A stretch of DNA of 64,000 bases from Pseudarthrobacter raffinosi. Its GTDB lineage: Bacteria > Actinomycetota > Actinomycetes > Actinomycetales > Micrococcaceae. Of the stretch, positions 42,250 through 51,438 are shown piece after piece (the first letter of the stretch is position 1; each line of letters begins with the position of its first letter). The notes beneath the pieces were generated by a model, which did no database searches, had not been told where the DNA came from, and saw nothing but the letters and a program-made list of their open reading frames with translations. A program made the position numbers and the translations under genes. The stretch spans positions 1 through 64,000 of the forward strand of contig NZ_JAMXBH010000021.1 in assembly GCF_023913735.1 (NCBI RefSeq), written 5' to 3'.

Positions 42250-43452
42250 GTGTACCTAGAACACCTTTCGCTCACTGACTTCCGCAGCTACGCCCAGGTT
42301 GACCTTCCCCTCGAACCGGGGGTCACCGTGCTCGTCGGGGCAAACGGCATCGGCAAAACCAACCTCATGGAGGCCATCGGGTACCTGGCCACCCTCAGCT
42401 CGCACCGGGTCAGCTCCGATGCCCCGCTGCTGCGGTTCGGCACGGACCGCGCGCTGGTCCGGGCCCGCCTGGTCCGCGGCGGGCAGACCACGGTCCTGGA
42501 ACTTGAGATCAACGCCAGCCGCGCCAACCGGGGGCGGATCAACCGCAGCAATCCCGTCCGGGCCAGGGATCTCCTGGGGATCTGCCAGACGGTGCTTTTC
42601 GCCCCCGAGGACCTGGCGCTCGTCAAGGGAGATCCGTCCAACCGCCGCCGGTTCATCGACGAGCTGCTGGTCAGCCTCATGCCCCGGCACGCGGCGACGC
42701 GCACGGACTATGACCGTGTCCTGAAGCAGCGCAATGCCCTGCTCAAATCCGCCCGGGCCGGAAAATTCACTGCCGGACACGAGGCCACCCTCGATGTCTG
42801 GGACCAGCACATGGCCCGGGCGGGCGCCGAGCTGCTGCACGCGCGGCTGGAACTGGTGGAACTATTGAGCCCGCACCTGGCCAAGGCGTATGCCCAGCTC
42901 ACGGATGGGTCCAAGGAAGCCAACGCCCTCTACCGGTCCACCCTCCAAAATCTGATGGACGACGACGGCGGCGCGGCACCGGGTGCCGGTGGCGGTTCGT
43001 TGACGGATGGGTCCGCCGCTGCCGAAGATCTGCGGGACCTCACCGTTGAGGACCTCACCGGCCGCTATGTCCAGGCCTTTGCAGCCTCCCGCCGCAAGGA
43101 ACTTGAGCGCGGAATTTCCCTGGTGGGGCCGCACCGGGATGAGCTCGAACTGATTCTCGGCGAAGCGCCCGCCAAGGGGTACGCCTCGCACGGCGAAACC
43201 TGGTCGATGTGCCTCTCACTCCGGCTTGCTTCCTATTACGTCATGCTCGATGACGCGAGGACCGGCGGGTCTGCACCGATCCTCATCCTCGACGACGTTT
43301 TCGCCGAGCTGGATGTGCAGCGCCGGCGTAAACTGGCGGCAATAGTCTCCGGCGCGGAACAGGTCCTGGTGACCGCCGCCGTCGACGCCGATATCCCGGA
43401 GGAACTCTCCGGCCGGCGGGTGAAGGTCGTCCCGGGAGGAATCGATGAATAA
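42250..43452 (+). CDS. recF: DNA replication/repair protein RecF
   Basis: The 400-aa SMC-like ATPase has Walker A VGANGIGKTNL (about residues 29-39), the N-terminal MYLEHLSLTDFRSY, signature region YASHGETWSMCLSLRLASYYV (SxGxx-type) and Walker B ILILDDVFAELD near the C-terminus. It helps load RecA at gaps via RecOR. An insert around residues 237-262 (DDDGGAAPGAGGGS) is low-complexity and lineage-specific. Start is GTG. It overlaps the DUF721 gene by eight bases. Confidence 0.96.
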   Translation: MYLEHLSLTDFRSYAQVDLPLEPGVTVLVGANGIGKTNLMEAIGYLATLSSHRVSSDAPLLRFGTDRALVRARLVRGGQTTVLELEINASRANRGRINRSNPVRARDLLGICQTVLFAPEDLALVKGDPSNRRRFIDELLVSLMPRHAATRTDYDRVLKQRNALLKSARAGKFTAGHEATLDVWDQHMARAGAELLHARLELVELLSPHLAKAYAQLTDGSKEANALYRSTLQNLMDDDGGAAPGAGGGSLTDGSAAAEDLRDLTVEDLTGRYVQAFAASRRKELERGISLVGPHRDELELILGEAPAKGYASHGETWSMCLSLRLASYYVMLDDARTGGSAPILILDDVFAELDVQRRRKLAAIVSGAEQVLVTAAVDADIPEELSGRRVKVVPGGIDE

Positions 43453-44002
43453 GGATGAAAAGGGCGGGCTGCAGCCTGGCCGGGATCCTGACAACATCGA
43501 CGCGCCGCAGGCTGCGCTGAACCGCATGCGTGAGGCCGCGGCCGCACGCGGCGAAATCCGCCGGAAGGCACCCCCCAAGGCCGGCGCCGCCAAGACAAAG
43601 GGTGGGATCCGGGATACCCGGGGTTTCAGCCAGTTCCATTCCACCGGCCGTGATCCGCTGGGGCTCGGCAAAGTGGTGGGACGCCTCGTGGCCGAACGCG
43701 GCTGGAGCTCGCCAGTAGCGGTGGGTTCGGTCATGGCAGAGTGGGCCACGCTGGTTGGCCCGGAAATTTCAGCGCACTGCACCCCGGAGAGCTTCACCGA
43801 TACCACCCTTCACGTGCGCTGCGACTCGACGGCCTGGTCCACGCAGCTGCGGCTGCTGAGCAACAGCCTGCTGGAGAAGTTCCGCACGGAACTGGGCGAT
43901 GGCGTGGTCACCAGCATCCAGGTGCTCGGCCCGTCAGCACCCAGCTGGCGCAAGGGCGGACGTACCGTCAACGGCCGCGGGCCGCGCGATACCTACGGTT
44001 AG
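43445..44002 (+). CDS. DUF721/DciA-like protein
   Basis: The 185-aa product has a disordered, charged N-terminal half and a KH-like DUF721 domain (about 75-165): GKVVGRLVAERGWSSPVAVGSVMAEWATLVGPEISAHCTPESF, then LHVRCDSTAWSTQLRLL. The domain is shared with DciA, the replicative-helicase operator in bacteria lacking DnaC, so a role in helicase loading near oriC is plausible. This follows from family knowledge, not from direct evidence. Translational coupling with recF is likely. Confidence 0.88.
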   Translation: MNKDEKGGLQPGRDPDNIDAPQAALNRMREAAAARGEIRRKAPPKAGAAKTKGGIRDTRGFSQFHSTGRDPLGLGKVVGRLVAERGWSSPVAVGSVMAEWATLVGPEISAHCTPESFTDTTLHVRCDSTAWSTQLRLLSNSLLEKFRTELGDGVVTSIQVLGPSAPSWRKGGRTVNGRGPRDTYG

Positions 44003-44376
44003 CCGCCGCCGTCGACTCTTGAATATTCGTCCGGCGGCGTGTAGGGCGAGCTAACGGCCTTAGGGCGTATAGGCACCCGGAGGCGGGACCTCGAGGGCGC
44101 CCTAGGCGGGGTCAATGGCCTCGCATCGGCACATCAAGGTCCCGCGACGCCCGCCGGAATGCGGGTTTGCGGCCCATTTCACGATAGAATCACAGCAGAT
44201 AACTGGGCGCCGGTGAAACGTTGACTGAGTCCGTTTTCCGCACGCTCTCCGCAGGCGGACTTCGGTCCTGCACGTCGACGTATCCGTCAGCGCCATCAGC
44301 TTGTGCCTGTTGGCGGATGCTTTCCACTGGAAGGCCGCCGCCGGCCATCATCGAAAAAGAGGAGTCGACAGCACCT
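44003..44376. other. recF-DUF721 terminator and gyrB leader
   Basis: A hairpin with arms GCCGCCG (44005-44011) and CGGCGGC (44032-44038) follows the DUF721 stop and can act as its terminator. A TAGAAT at 44185-44190 is a good -10 for gyrB, with only a weak -35. That leaves a leader of about 180 nt before gyrB. No gene fits; the upstream in-frame extension of gyrB to 44221 has no homology. Confidence 0.55.
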
Positions 44377-46467
44377 GTGGCTAACGACAATACAGATACC
44401 CAGGCAGTGGAACGCGCAACGGAGGACGTCCCTACCCCCGATACGCCGGCGGAGGCCGTGACACCCCGGGAATACGGCGCAAGCGACATCACCGTACTTG
44501 AGGGCCTCGAAGCCGTCCGCAAGCGCCCGGGCATGTATATCGGTTCCACCGGGCCGCGCGGCCTGCACCACCTGGTCTATGAAGTGGTGGACAACTCTGT
44601 TGACGAGGCGCTGGCCGGGTACTGCACGCACATCGAAATAGTCCTGCAGGCCGACGGCGGCGTCAAAGTTGTAGATGATGGCCGCGGCATCCCCGTGGAC
44701 ATGCATCCCACCGAGCACAAGCCCACTGTCGAAGTGGTTATGACCATCCTGCACGCCGGCGGCAAGTTCGGCGGCGGCGGTTACGCAGTCTCGGGCGGCC
44801 TCCACGGTGTGGGTATCTCCGTGGTGAACGCGCTCTCCAGCAGGGTGGACACTGAAGTCCGGCGGCAGGGCAACGTCTGGCGGATGTCCTTCGCCGACGG
44901 CGGCAAGCCCCAGGGCGGGCTGGTCAAGGGCGAAGAGAGCGCCACCACCGGCACCACCCAGACCTTCTACCCGGACGCGGGAATCTTCGAATCCACTGAG
45001 TTTGATTTCGAGACGCTCCGCGCCCGCTTCCAGCAGATGGCCTTCCTGAACAAGGGCCTGCGGATCACGCTCACGGACGAGCGCACCGCAGCGTCGAACG
45101 CGGACGCCAATGAGGACCTTAACCTTGACGTGGTGGTCACCGAAGGTGAAGTCACCGCTGAGCACCGCACCGTGGTGTACCAGTACGACGACGGCCTGCT
45201 GGACTATGTGAAGCACCTGAACTCGGGCAAGAAGGTTGATGTTGTCCACGAGGACGTCATTTCCTTCGAAACCGAGGACACGGAACGGCACATCGCGCTG
45301 GAGATGGCGATGCAGTGGACCAACGCGTATTCCGAGAGCGTCCACACCTACGCCAACACCATCAACACCCACGAGGGCGGCACCCACGAAGAGGGTTTCC
45401 GCGCCGCGATGACCTCCCTCATCAACCGCTACGCGCGGGAGAAGAGCATCATCAAGGAAAAGGACGACAACCTCACCGGTGACGATATCCGTGAAGGCCT
45501 CACGGCGGTCATCTCCGTGAAGCTGGCCGAGCCGCAGTTTGAGGGCCAGACCAAGACCAAGCTCGGCAACTCCGAGGTCAAGGGCTTCGTCCAGCGCGTT
45601 GTCACCGACGGCCTGGGTGACTGGCTGGAACGCAACCCCGGCCCCGCCCGAGATGTCATCCGCAAGGCCATTTCCGCAGCCCAGGCCCGGATGGCCGCCC
45701 GGAAGGCCCGTGACAATGCGCGCCGCAAGAGCCCGCTGGAATCCTTCGGGATGCCCGGCAAGCTGTCCGACTGTTCCTCGAAGGATCCCGCCCGCTGCGA
45801 GGTGTACATCGTGGAGGGCGACTCCGCCGGCGGTTCCGCCAAACGCGGCCGCAACCCTGAAACCCAGGCCATCCTGCCGCTGCGCGGCAAGATCCTGAAC
45901 GTGGAGCGGGCCCGGCTGGACAAGGCCCTGGGCAACACCGAGGTCCAGTCCATGATCACCGCGTTCGGCACCGGCATCGGCGAGGACTTCGACCTCAGCA
46001 AGCTCCGGTACCACAAGATCGTGCTGATGGCCGACGCTGACGTTGACGGCCAGCACATCACCACGCTGCTCATGACGCTGCTGTTCCGCTACATGCGCCC
46101 GCTGATCGAAAACGGCTACGTGTACCTGGCGCAGCCCCCGCTGTACCGGATCAAGTGGTCCAACGCGCCGCACGACTACGTCTTCAGCGACAAGCAGCGC
46201 GATGCCAAGCTCCTGTCCGGGCAGGCCGCCGGCCGCCGTATCCCGAAGGACAACGGCATCCAGCGCTACAAGGGCCTGGGTGAGATGGACTATACCGAGC
46301 TGTGGGACACCACCATGGACCCGGACCACCGGACCCTCCTGCAGGTCACCATGGACGATGCCCTGGCAGCGGACCAGACCTTCTCCACACTAATGGGCGA
46401 AGACGTGGAGTCCCGCCGAAACTTCATCCAGCAGAACGCCAAGGACGTCAGGTTCCTGGATATCTGA
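44377..46467 (+). CDS. gyrB: DNA gyrase subunit B
   Basis: The 696-aa product has the GHKL ATPase domain (EGLEAVRKRPGMYIGS, VVDNSVDEALAGYC, VDDGRGIPVD, GGLHGVGISVVNALS), the transducer, and the TOPRIM domain with EVYIVEGDSAGGSA, PLRGKILNVERA and DADVDGQHI. IQRYKGLGEMDYTELWDTTM closes it. It forms the A2B2 gyrase with GyrA and drives negative supercoiling. The chosen GTG at 44377 follows GAGGAG by 12 bases and gives the family-typical N-terminus. Confidence 0.97.
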   Translation: MANDNTDTQAVERATEDVPTPDTPAEAVTPREYGASDITVLEGLEAVRKRPGMYIGSTGPRGLHHLVYEVVDNSVDEALAGYCTHIEIVLQADGGVKVVDDGRGIPVDMHPTEHKPTVEVVMTILHAGGKFGGGGYAVSGGLHGVGISVVNALSSRVDTEVRRQGNVWRMSFADGGKPQGGLVKGEESATTGTTQTFYPDAGIFESTEFDFETLRARFQQMAFLNKGLRITLTDERTAASNADANEDLNLDVVVTEGEVTAEHRTVVYQYDDGLLDYVKHLNSGKKVDVVHEDVISFETEDTERHIALEMAMQWTNAYSESVHTYANTINTHEGGTHEEGFRAAMTSLINRYAREKSIIKEKDDNLTGDDIREGLTAVISVKLAEPQFEGQTKTKLGNSEVKGFVQRVVTDGLGDWLERNPGPARDVIRKAISAAQARMAARKARDNARRKSPLESFGMPGKLSDCSSKDPARCEVYIVEGDSAGGSAKRGRNPETQAILPLRGKILNVERARLDKALGNTEVQSMITAFGTGIGEDFDLSKLRYHKIVLMADADVDGQHITTLLMTLLFRYMRPLIENGYVYLAQPPLYRIKWSNAPHDYVFSDKQRDAKLLSGQAAGRRIPKDNGIQRYKGLGEMDYTELWDTTMDPDHRTLLQVTMDDALAADQTFSTLMGEDVESRRNFIQQNAKDVRFLDI

Positions 46468-46526
46468 CCGGTTCACCGAGTAGATATTCCAAGCCCGACA
46501 TATACCTGAAACGGAAAATATAAACG

Positions 46527-49205
46527 ATGAGTGACGAGACACCAGAGAACCCGGCGGAATCCGCCGATCTTCCGGAAGCCGTTCTTGAAGGCGACGTGTT
46601 GGTTGACCGCGTGGAGCAGGTGGACCTGCAAACGGAAATGCAGCGCTCGTACCTGGACTACGCCATGGCCGTTATTGTGGGCCGTGCCCTTCCCGACGTG
46701 CGCGATGGCCTCAAGCCCGTGCACCGCCGCGTGCTGTACGCGATGTTCGACGGCGGTTACCGGCCGGAACGGTCCTTCAACAAGTGCGCCCGTGTGGTGG
46801 GCGAGGTCATGGGCCAGTACCACCCCCACGGCGACACCGCGATCTACGATGCGCTGGTCCGCCTGATCCAGGACTGGACCATGCGCTACCCGCTGGCCCT
46901 GGGCCAGGGCAACTTCGGTTCGCCGGGCAATGACGGTGCCGCCGCCCCGCGGTACACCGAAACGAAAATGTCCCAGCTGGCCATGGAGATGGTCCGTGAC
47001 ATTGACGAGGAAACCGTCGACTTCCAGGACAACTACGACGGCAAGAACCAGGAACCCACCATCCTGCCGGCCCGTTTCCCCAACCTGCTGGTCAACGGTT
47101 CGTCCGGCATTGCCGTGGGCATGGCCACCAACATTCCGCCGCACAACCTCCGCGAAGTAGCTGACGGCGTCCAGTGGTACCTGGCCAATCCGACGGCCAG
47201 CCGCGAGGAACTGCTCGAAGAGCTGCTGCTCCGTATCAAGGGACCCGATTTCCCCACCGGCGCGACCATTCTCGGCCACAGGGGCATTGAGGACGCGTAC
47301 CGGACGGGCCGCGGCTCCGTGACCATGCGCGCCGTGGTCAACGTCGAGGAACTCCAGGGCCGTACGTGCCTGGTTGTCACCGAACTGCCCTACCAGGCCA
47401 ACCCGGACAATCTGGCCATCAAGATCGCCGAACTGGTCAAGGACGGGAAGATATCCGGCATTGCGGACCTCCGCGACGAGACCTCCGGCCGCACCGGCCA
47501 GCGGCTGGTCATTGTGCTCAAGCGCGACGCCGTGGCCAAGGTGGTGCTGAACAACCTGTACAAGCACACCGACCTGCAGAGCAACTTCTCCGCCAACATG
47601 CTGGCCATCGTGGACGGGGTTCCGCGCACGCTGAGCCTGGACGCCTTCATCCGCCATTGGGTAACGCACCAGCTGGACGTCATTGCGCGCCGTACCCGCT
47701 ACCGCCTGCGCAAAGCCGAGGAAGAGGCGCACATCCTGCGTGCCCTCCTGAAGGCACTGGACGCGCTGGACGAAGTCATTGCGCTCATCCGTGCGTCCAA
47801 CACCACCGAAGCCGCGCGCGACGGACTGATGCAGCTGCTGGACATCGACGAACTGCAGGCCCGGGCCATCCTGGACATGCAGCTGCGCCGCCTGGCAGCC
47901 CTGGAACGCCAGAAGATCCAGGACCGCCATTCCGAACTTGAGGCCCTGATCGCCGAGTACAACTCGATCCTTGCCTCCGAGGAACGCCAGCGTGAAATCA
48001 TCAGCACCGAGCTGGGCGAAATCGTGGCCAAGCACGGTGATGACCGCCGCACCAAGATCCTGATGGGCTTCGACGGCGACATGTCCATGGAGGACCTGAT
48101 CCCCGAAGAGGAAATGGTTGTCACTATTACCCGCGGCGGTTACGTCAAGCGCACGCGCAGCGACAACTACCGGTCGCAGCAGCGCGGCGGCAAGGGCATC
48201 AAGGGCGCCCAGCTCCGCGGCGACGACGTGGTGGAGCACTTCTTCGTGACCACCACCCACCACTGGCTGCTCTTCTTCACCAACCTCGGCCGGGTCTACC
48301 GGGCGAAGGCGTACGAACTGGTGGAGGCCGGCCGTGATGCCAAGGGCCAGCACGTCGCCAACCTGATGGCCTTCCAGCCGGACGAGCACATCGCCCAGGT
48401 CCTGGACATCAGGGACTACCAGCAGGCCCCTTACCTGGTGCTGGCCACCAAGCGCGGCCTGGTCAAGAAGACCCGGCTGGAGGACTACGACACCAACCGC
48501 TCCGCCGGCGTCATCGCGATCAACCTGCGTGACGAGGACGAGCTGGTTTCCGCCCAGCTTGTCTCCGAAACGGATGACCTCATGCTGGTGTCCCGCATGG
48601 GCCAGTCCATCCGCTTCACCGCCACCGACGATGCCCTGCGTCCCATGGGCCGGGCCACGTCCGGTGTCACCGGCATGAAGTTCCGCGAGGACGATGAACT
48701 GCTGGCGGCGGACGTCGTCACGGACGGTTCGTTCGTCTTTGTGGTCACCGAGGGCGGGTATGCCAAGCGCACCGCGGTGGAGGAATACCGCCTGCAGGGC
48801 CGCGGCGGCCTGGGCATCAAGGTGGGCAAGTACCAAGAGGAACGGGGCCACCTCGTGGGCGCCCTGATTGTTCAGGAAGAGGACGAGGTTCTGGTGGTCA
48901 TGGAAGGCGGCAAGGTTGTCCGTTCATCCGTGGCCGGCGTACCGGCCAAGGGCCGCGACACCATGGGTGTTATCTTCGCGAAGCCGGACAAGAATGACCG
49001 CATCATTGAAGTGGCCAGGAACAGCGAACGCGGCCTCGAGGGCGAAGAATCCGTGGACGATGACGTAACGTTGGCTGAAGAGGCCGGGTCCCCCGAGGGA
49101 TCCGCAGGGTCAGCAACAACGGCAGAAACATCACCGGCTGTTGAGTCAGAGGACGCCTCCGGCGACGCTGAGCCGAACGAAGACTACACCGGAGGTAACG
49201 AGTGA
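46527..49205 (+). CDS. gyrA: DNA gyrase subunit A
   Basis: The 892-aa protein contains the breakage-reunion domain with catalytic Tyr143 in AAPRYTETKMS and the quinolone-region sequence HPHGDTAIYDALVR (Thr at the Escherichia coli Ser83 position, Asp at 87). The GyrA box reads QQRGGKG in the C-terminal beta-pinwheel (about residues 550-850). The last 50 residues are acidic and Ser/Ala/Gly-rich. The gap to gyrB is 59 bp and the stop overlaps the next start (GTGA), so the three genes form one operon. Confidence 0.98.
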   Translation: MSDETPENPAESADLPEAVLEGDVLVDRVEQVDLQTEMQRSYLDYAMAVIVGRALPDVRDGLKPVHRRVLYAMFDGGYRPERSFNKCARVVGEVMGQYHPHGDTAIYDALVRLIQDWTMRYPLALGQGNFGSPGNDGAAAPRYTETKMSQLAMEMVRDIDEETVDFQDNYDGKNQEPTILPARFPNLLVNGSSGIAVGMATNIPPHNLREVADGVQWYLANPTASREELLEELLLRIKGPDFPTGATILGHRGIEDAYRTGRGSVTMRAVVNVEELQGRTCLVVTELPYQANPDNLAIKIAELVKDGKISGIADLRDETSGRTGQRLVIVLKRDAVAKVVLNNLYKHTDLQSNFSANMLAIVDGVPRTLSLDAFIRHWVTHQLDVIARRTRYRLRKAEEEAHILRALLKALDALDEVIALIRASNTTEAARDGLMQLLDIDELQARAILDMQLRRLAALERQKIQDRHSELEALIAEYNSILASEERQREIISTELGEIVAKHGDDRRTKILMGFDGDMSMEDLIPEEEMVVTITRGGYVKRTRSDNYRSQQRGGKGIKGAQLRGDDVVEHFFVTTTHHWLLFFTNLGRVYRAKAYELVEAGRDAKGQHVANLMAFQPDEHIAQVLDIRDYQQAPYLVLATKRGLVKKTRLEDYDTNRSAGVIAINLRDEDELVSAQLVSETDDLMLVSRMGQSIRFTATDDALRPMGRATSGVTGMKFREDDELLAADVVTDGSFVFVVTEGGYAKRTAVEEYRLQGRGGLGIKVGKYQEERGHLVGALIVQEEDEVLVVMEGGKVVRSSVAGVPAKGRDTMGVIFAKPDKNDRIIEVARNSERGLEGEESVDDDVTLAEEAGSPEGSAGSATTAETSPAVESEDASGDAEPNEDYTGGNE

Positions 49206-49873
49206 GTAATCCCGACTCATATCCCAAGCCGAGCAGCAATGTACCCGGCGGAACGCCGCCGCCCGCGGCCGCACCCCGGGTGAACGCCCCCGTCCGTCCG
49301 CAGCAGCGCCCACCGGCCCCTGCAGGCGCGCCGGGGCAGCGGCCGGCCGTTCCCGGCCAGCGCCCTGCGCAGGATCGGGTTCCGGCAGGCCAGACCGGCC
49401 AGCGTGCCGGACAGGGCAGGCAGGCGGCAGCACAGGACAGCCAGCGCCCAGTGCAGGGCCGGTCTCCGCAGGCCCAGCCCGGCCTGGTCAAGCCTGCACC
49501 CAAGGCCAAGGTCAGGCGTGCACGGCTGCTGGTCAGCAAGGTGGATCCCTGGTCGGTCCTGAAGATGGCATTCCTGCTGTCGGTGGCGCTGGGAATCGTC
49601 ACCGTGGTGGCCGCCATCGTCCTCTGGACTGTCCTGGACCTCACCGGAATCTTTGACCAGGTGGACAGCCTCCTGGGCACCCTGGCAGGCTCCGAAGGCG
49701 GCGGGTTCGAACTGAAGAAGGTCGCATCCCTGGGCCAGGTGGCTTCCTTTGCCACGATTATCGCCGTGGTGAACGTTGTCCTGCTGACGGCGCTGTCCAT
49801 GCTGTCAGCGGTGCTTTACAACATCTCCGCAACGCTTGTTGGTGGCATCGGCGTCACCCTCACGGACGACTGA
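49202..49873 (+). CDS. DUF3566 membrane protein
   Basis: The 223-aa product has a long Pro/Gln/Ala/Gly-rich N-terminal half (to about residue 100), probably disordered, and a C-terminal DUF3566 domain (VRRARLLVSKVDPWSVLKMAFLLSVALGIVTVVAAIVLW and TIIAVVNVVLLTALSMLSAVLYNISATLVGG) with two membrane spans. The family is almost always encoded just after gyrA in actinobacteria; its function is not established. Start and gyrA stop overlap by four bases. Confidence 0.92.
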   Translation: MSNPDSYPKPSSNVPGGTPPPAAAPRVNAPVRPQQRPPAPAGAPGQRPAVPGQRPAQDRVPAGQTGQRAGQGRQAAAQDSQRPVQGRSPQAQPGLVKPAPKAKVRRARLLVSKVDPWSVLKMAFLLSVALGIVTVVAAIVLWTVLDLTGIFDQVDSLLGTLAGSEGGGFELKKVASLGQVASFATIIAVVNVVLLTALSMLSAVLYNISATLVGGIGVTLTDD

Positions 49874-49885
49874 AAACCCTTAATT

Positions 49886-49911
49886 TCACCGGAAATTCTC
49901 CGGCGAAATGC
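49886..49911 (+). terminator. Hairpin after the gyrB-gyrA-DUF3566 operon
   Basis: TTTCACCGG and CCGGCGAAA pair with one mismatch around a short AAATTCT loop just past the DUF3566 stop. It is a moderate terminator candidate. Confidence 0.5.
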
Positions 49912-49972
49912 CTCGATTTGAGATCGGGCCGGGATGTGCTGTAAAGTCATGTCTCGGCCCGATGAGGCATCG

Positions 49973-50046
49973 GGGCGTATAGCTCAGGCGGTTAGAGCGC
50001 TTCGCTGATAACGAAGAGGTCCCAGGTTCAAGTCCTGGTACGCCCA
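49973..50046 (+). tRNA. tRNA-Ile (GAT)
   Basis: The 74-nt cloverleaf has acceptor stem GGGCGTA/TACGCCC, D-arm AGCTCAGGCGGTTAGAGC, anticodon stem with GAT at 50007-50009, variable loop AGGTC and T-arm CAGGTTCAAGTCCTG. The 3' CCA is not encoded (ACGG follows), so the CCA-adding enzyme in this window must complete it. Position after the gyrase operon is conserved in actinobacteria. Confidence 0.97.
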
Positions 50047-50115
50047 CGGAACCTGTGCAGGTTCGAAGGAAGGTTCGGTTTGCTTCACGGCAGGCAGGAT
50101 CGGAACGGGGAGCAT

Positions 50116-50232
50116 GTGAAGAAGTTGCTGGTACTTGCAGCTGCGATCGCAGGCGTCCTGCTCTACAGGAAAGCACAGGAATCCGAGGCCCGGAAAACAG
50201 TCTGGAGCCAGTCGACCGACAAGGTCGAATAG
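50116..50232 (+). CDS. DLW-39 family protein
   Basis: The 38-aa product begins KKLLVLAAAIAGVLLYRK and ends EARKTVWSQSTDKVE: one short membrane-type hydrophobic segment and a charged tail with the conserved W. It matches the actinobacterial DLW-39 family, which sits between the tRNA-Ile and tRNA-Ala genes beside gyrA and has no known function. Start is GTG after GGGGAG; the alternative ATG one base earlier is out of frame and stops at once. Confidence 0.85.
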   Translation: MKKLLVLAAAIAGVLLYRKAQESEARKTVWSQSTDKVE

Positions 50233-50304
50233 GCCGGATTCCCGGACCGGGAGCTTGCAAAAGGCTCCACGGTTCTAGGGTATGATTGACGGGTTGCTTC
50301 TTAT

Positions 50305-50377
50305 GGGGGCATGGCGCAATTGGTAGCGCACCTGCTTTGCAAGCAGGGGGTTCGGGGTTCGAGTCCCCGTGCCTCCA
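50305..50377 (+). tRNA. tRNA-Ala (TGC), with encoded CCA
   Basis: The 73-nt cloverleaf has acceptor stem GGGGGCA/TGCCTCC (one G-T pair), anticodon TGC at 50338-50340 and T-arm GGGGTTCGAGTCCCC. CCA is encoded at 50378-50380, unlike the tRNA-Ile gene 260 bp upstream. A TATGAT at 50281-50286 could be its -10, though spacing to TTGCAA (50255) is long. Confidence 0.97.
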
Positions 50378-50389
50378 CCATAAGGAGAG

Positions 50390-50417
50390 TCCCGGACAGC
50401 TGAAAAGCTGTCCGGGA
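50390..50417 (+). terminator. Terminator after tRNA-Ala
   Basis: Perfect 12 bp arms TCCCGGACAGCT and AGCTGTCCGGGA enclose a GAAA tetraloop, 10 bp after the encoded CCA, followed by TTCTGTCGTT. Confidence 0.85.
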
Positions 50418-50467
50418 TTCTGTCGTTAAGGCGGCACAGTGTTATAGCAGGACAGTAGGGTTGAACG

Positions 50468-51412
50468 GTGAACTTTCTTCTTGCGGCCGTGGGCGTCCTG
50501 GGTGTGGCGTCGTCCGGGCCGTTGATCGCCGCGACCCTCGGTGCCACCACCGTCAGTGCCCTCGCCATCGCCTTCTGGCGCAACGCCATCGGGGCCGCCG
50601 TCATGGCCACTCCCACCGTGGTCCGCGAACCCCGGCAGTTCGGCCGGATCACCGGCCCCGAGTTCAGCTGGTCGCTGCTCGCCGCCGTCGCCCTGGCCCT
50701 GCACTTTGCCTGCTTCATCACGTCCCTCCAGCTCACCTCCGTGGCTGCCGCCACCGCCCTGGTCTGCCTGCAGTCGGCCTGGATTGCGGTCTTCCAGCTG
50801 TTCCGCGGCACCAGGCACCGCTGGCAGGTGCTGGCAGGGCTGGGGATCGCCTTTGGTGGTGTTGTCACCATCACCGGGTTCGACATGGGATCCTCGCCGG
50901 ACGCGCTTCTGGGTGACCTGCTGGCTGTCGCCGGTGGGGCCCTGGCCGGCCTCTACACGCTCGCCGGCGGCAAGGCCCGCCAGACCATGACCACGGGAAC
51001 ATACACCACGCTCTGCTACGGGATGTGCGCTGCCTTTGTGGCGGTGCTGGCGCTCTTCAGCGGCCAGCCGCTGGTGGGGTTCGACGCCGTTGGCTGGGTG
51101 GGGATCCTGGCCATCACCGTGTGTGCCCAACTGGTGGGCCACACAGCCTTCAATCACCTGCTGGCCACCATGAGCCCGCTGCTGGTGTCGATGATCATCC
51201 TGCTGGAGATCCCCGGCGCAGCCGTGCTGGCCGCGGTATTCCTGCACGAGACACTGCCTGCAGGCACCTACGGCGGGCTGGGGCTCATCCTCGTGGGCCT
51301 CGCCGTCGTGGTTCTGGGACAGCGGTCAGGCTTCAGGAAACGGCGCGAAGGTTCCGCCGCGCGTGGGGATGAACCGCCGTCGGATCGTCTGGCTGAACTC
51401 GGAACGGACTGA
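50468..51412 (+). CDS. EamA-family (DMT) transporter
   Basis: The 314-aa protein has ten predicted membrane spans in two EamA repeats, with hallmarks such as WRNAIGAAVMATPTV and LLATMSPLLVSMIILLEIPGAAVLAAVFLHETLPAGTYGGLGLILVGL. The family exports or imports small metabolites such as amino acids or drugs; the substrate cannot be told. The C-terminal 25 residues are charged and cytoplasmic. The start is GTG at 50468. It is convergent with the next gene. Confidence 0.9.
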   Translation: MNFLLAAVGVLGVASSGPLIAATLGATTVSALAIAFWRNAIGAAVMATPTVVREPRQFGRITGPEFSWSLLAAVALALHFACFITSLQLTSVAAATALVCLQSAWIAVFQLFRGTRHRWQVLAGLGIAFGGVVTITGFDMGSSPDALLGDLLAVAGGALAGLYTLAGGKARQTMTTGTYTTLCYGMCAAFVAVLALFSGQPLVGFDAVGWVGILAITVCAQLVGHTAFNHLLATMSPLLVSMIILLEIPGAAVLAAVFLHETLPAGTYGGLGLILVGLAVVVLGQRSGFRKRREGSAARGDEPPSDRLAELGTD

Positions 51413-51438
51413 GGCCGCGCAACAGCCGGAAACCGGGC

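Noticed and set aside
44221..44376. N-terminal extension of gyrB by 52 codons
   Set aside because: The extension has no homology to GyrB and includes the likely leader; the GTG at 44377 with GAGGAG upstream gives the family N-terminus.
44296..48851. Very long minus-strand reading frames opposite gyrB and gyrA
   Set aside because: High GC content and codon bias of the real genes create open antisense frames. The plus-strand products are unmistakable gyrase subunits and the antisense products show no domain.
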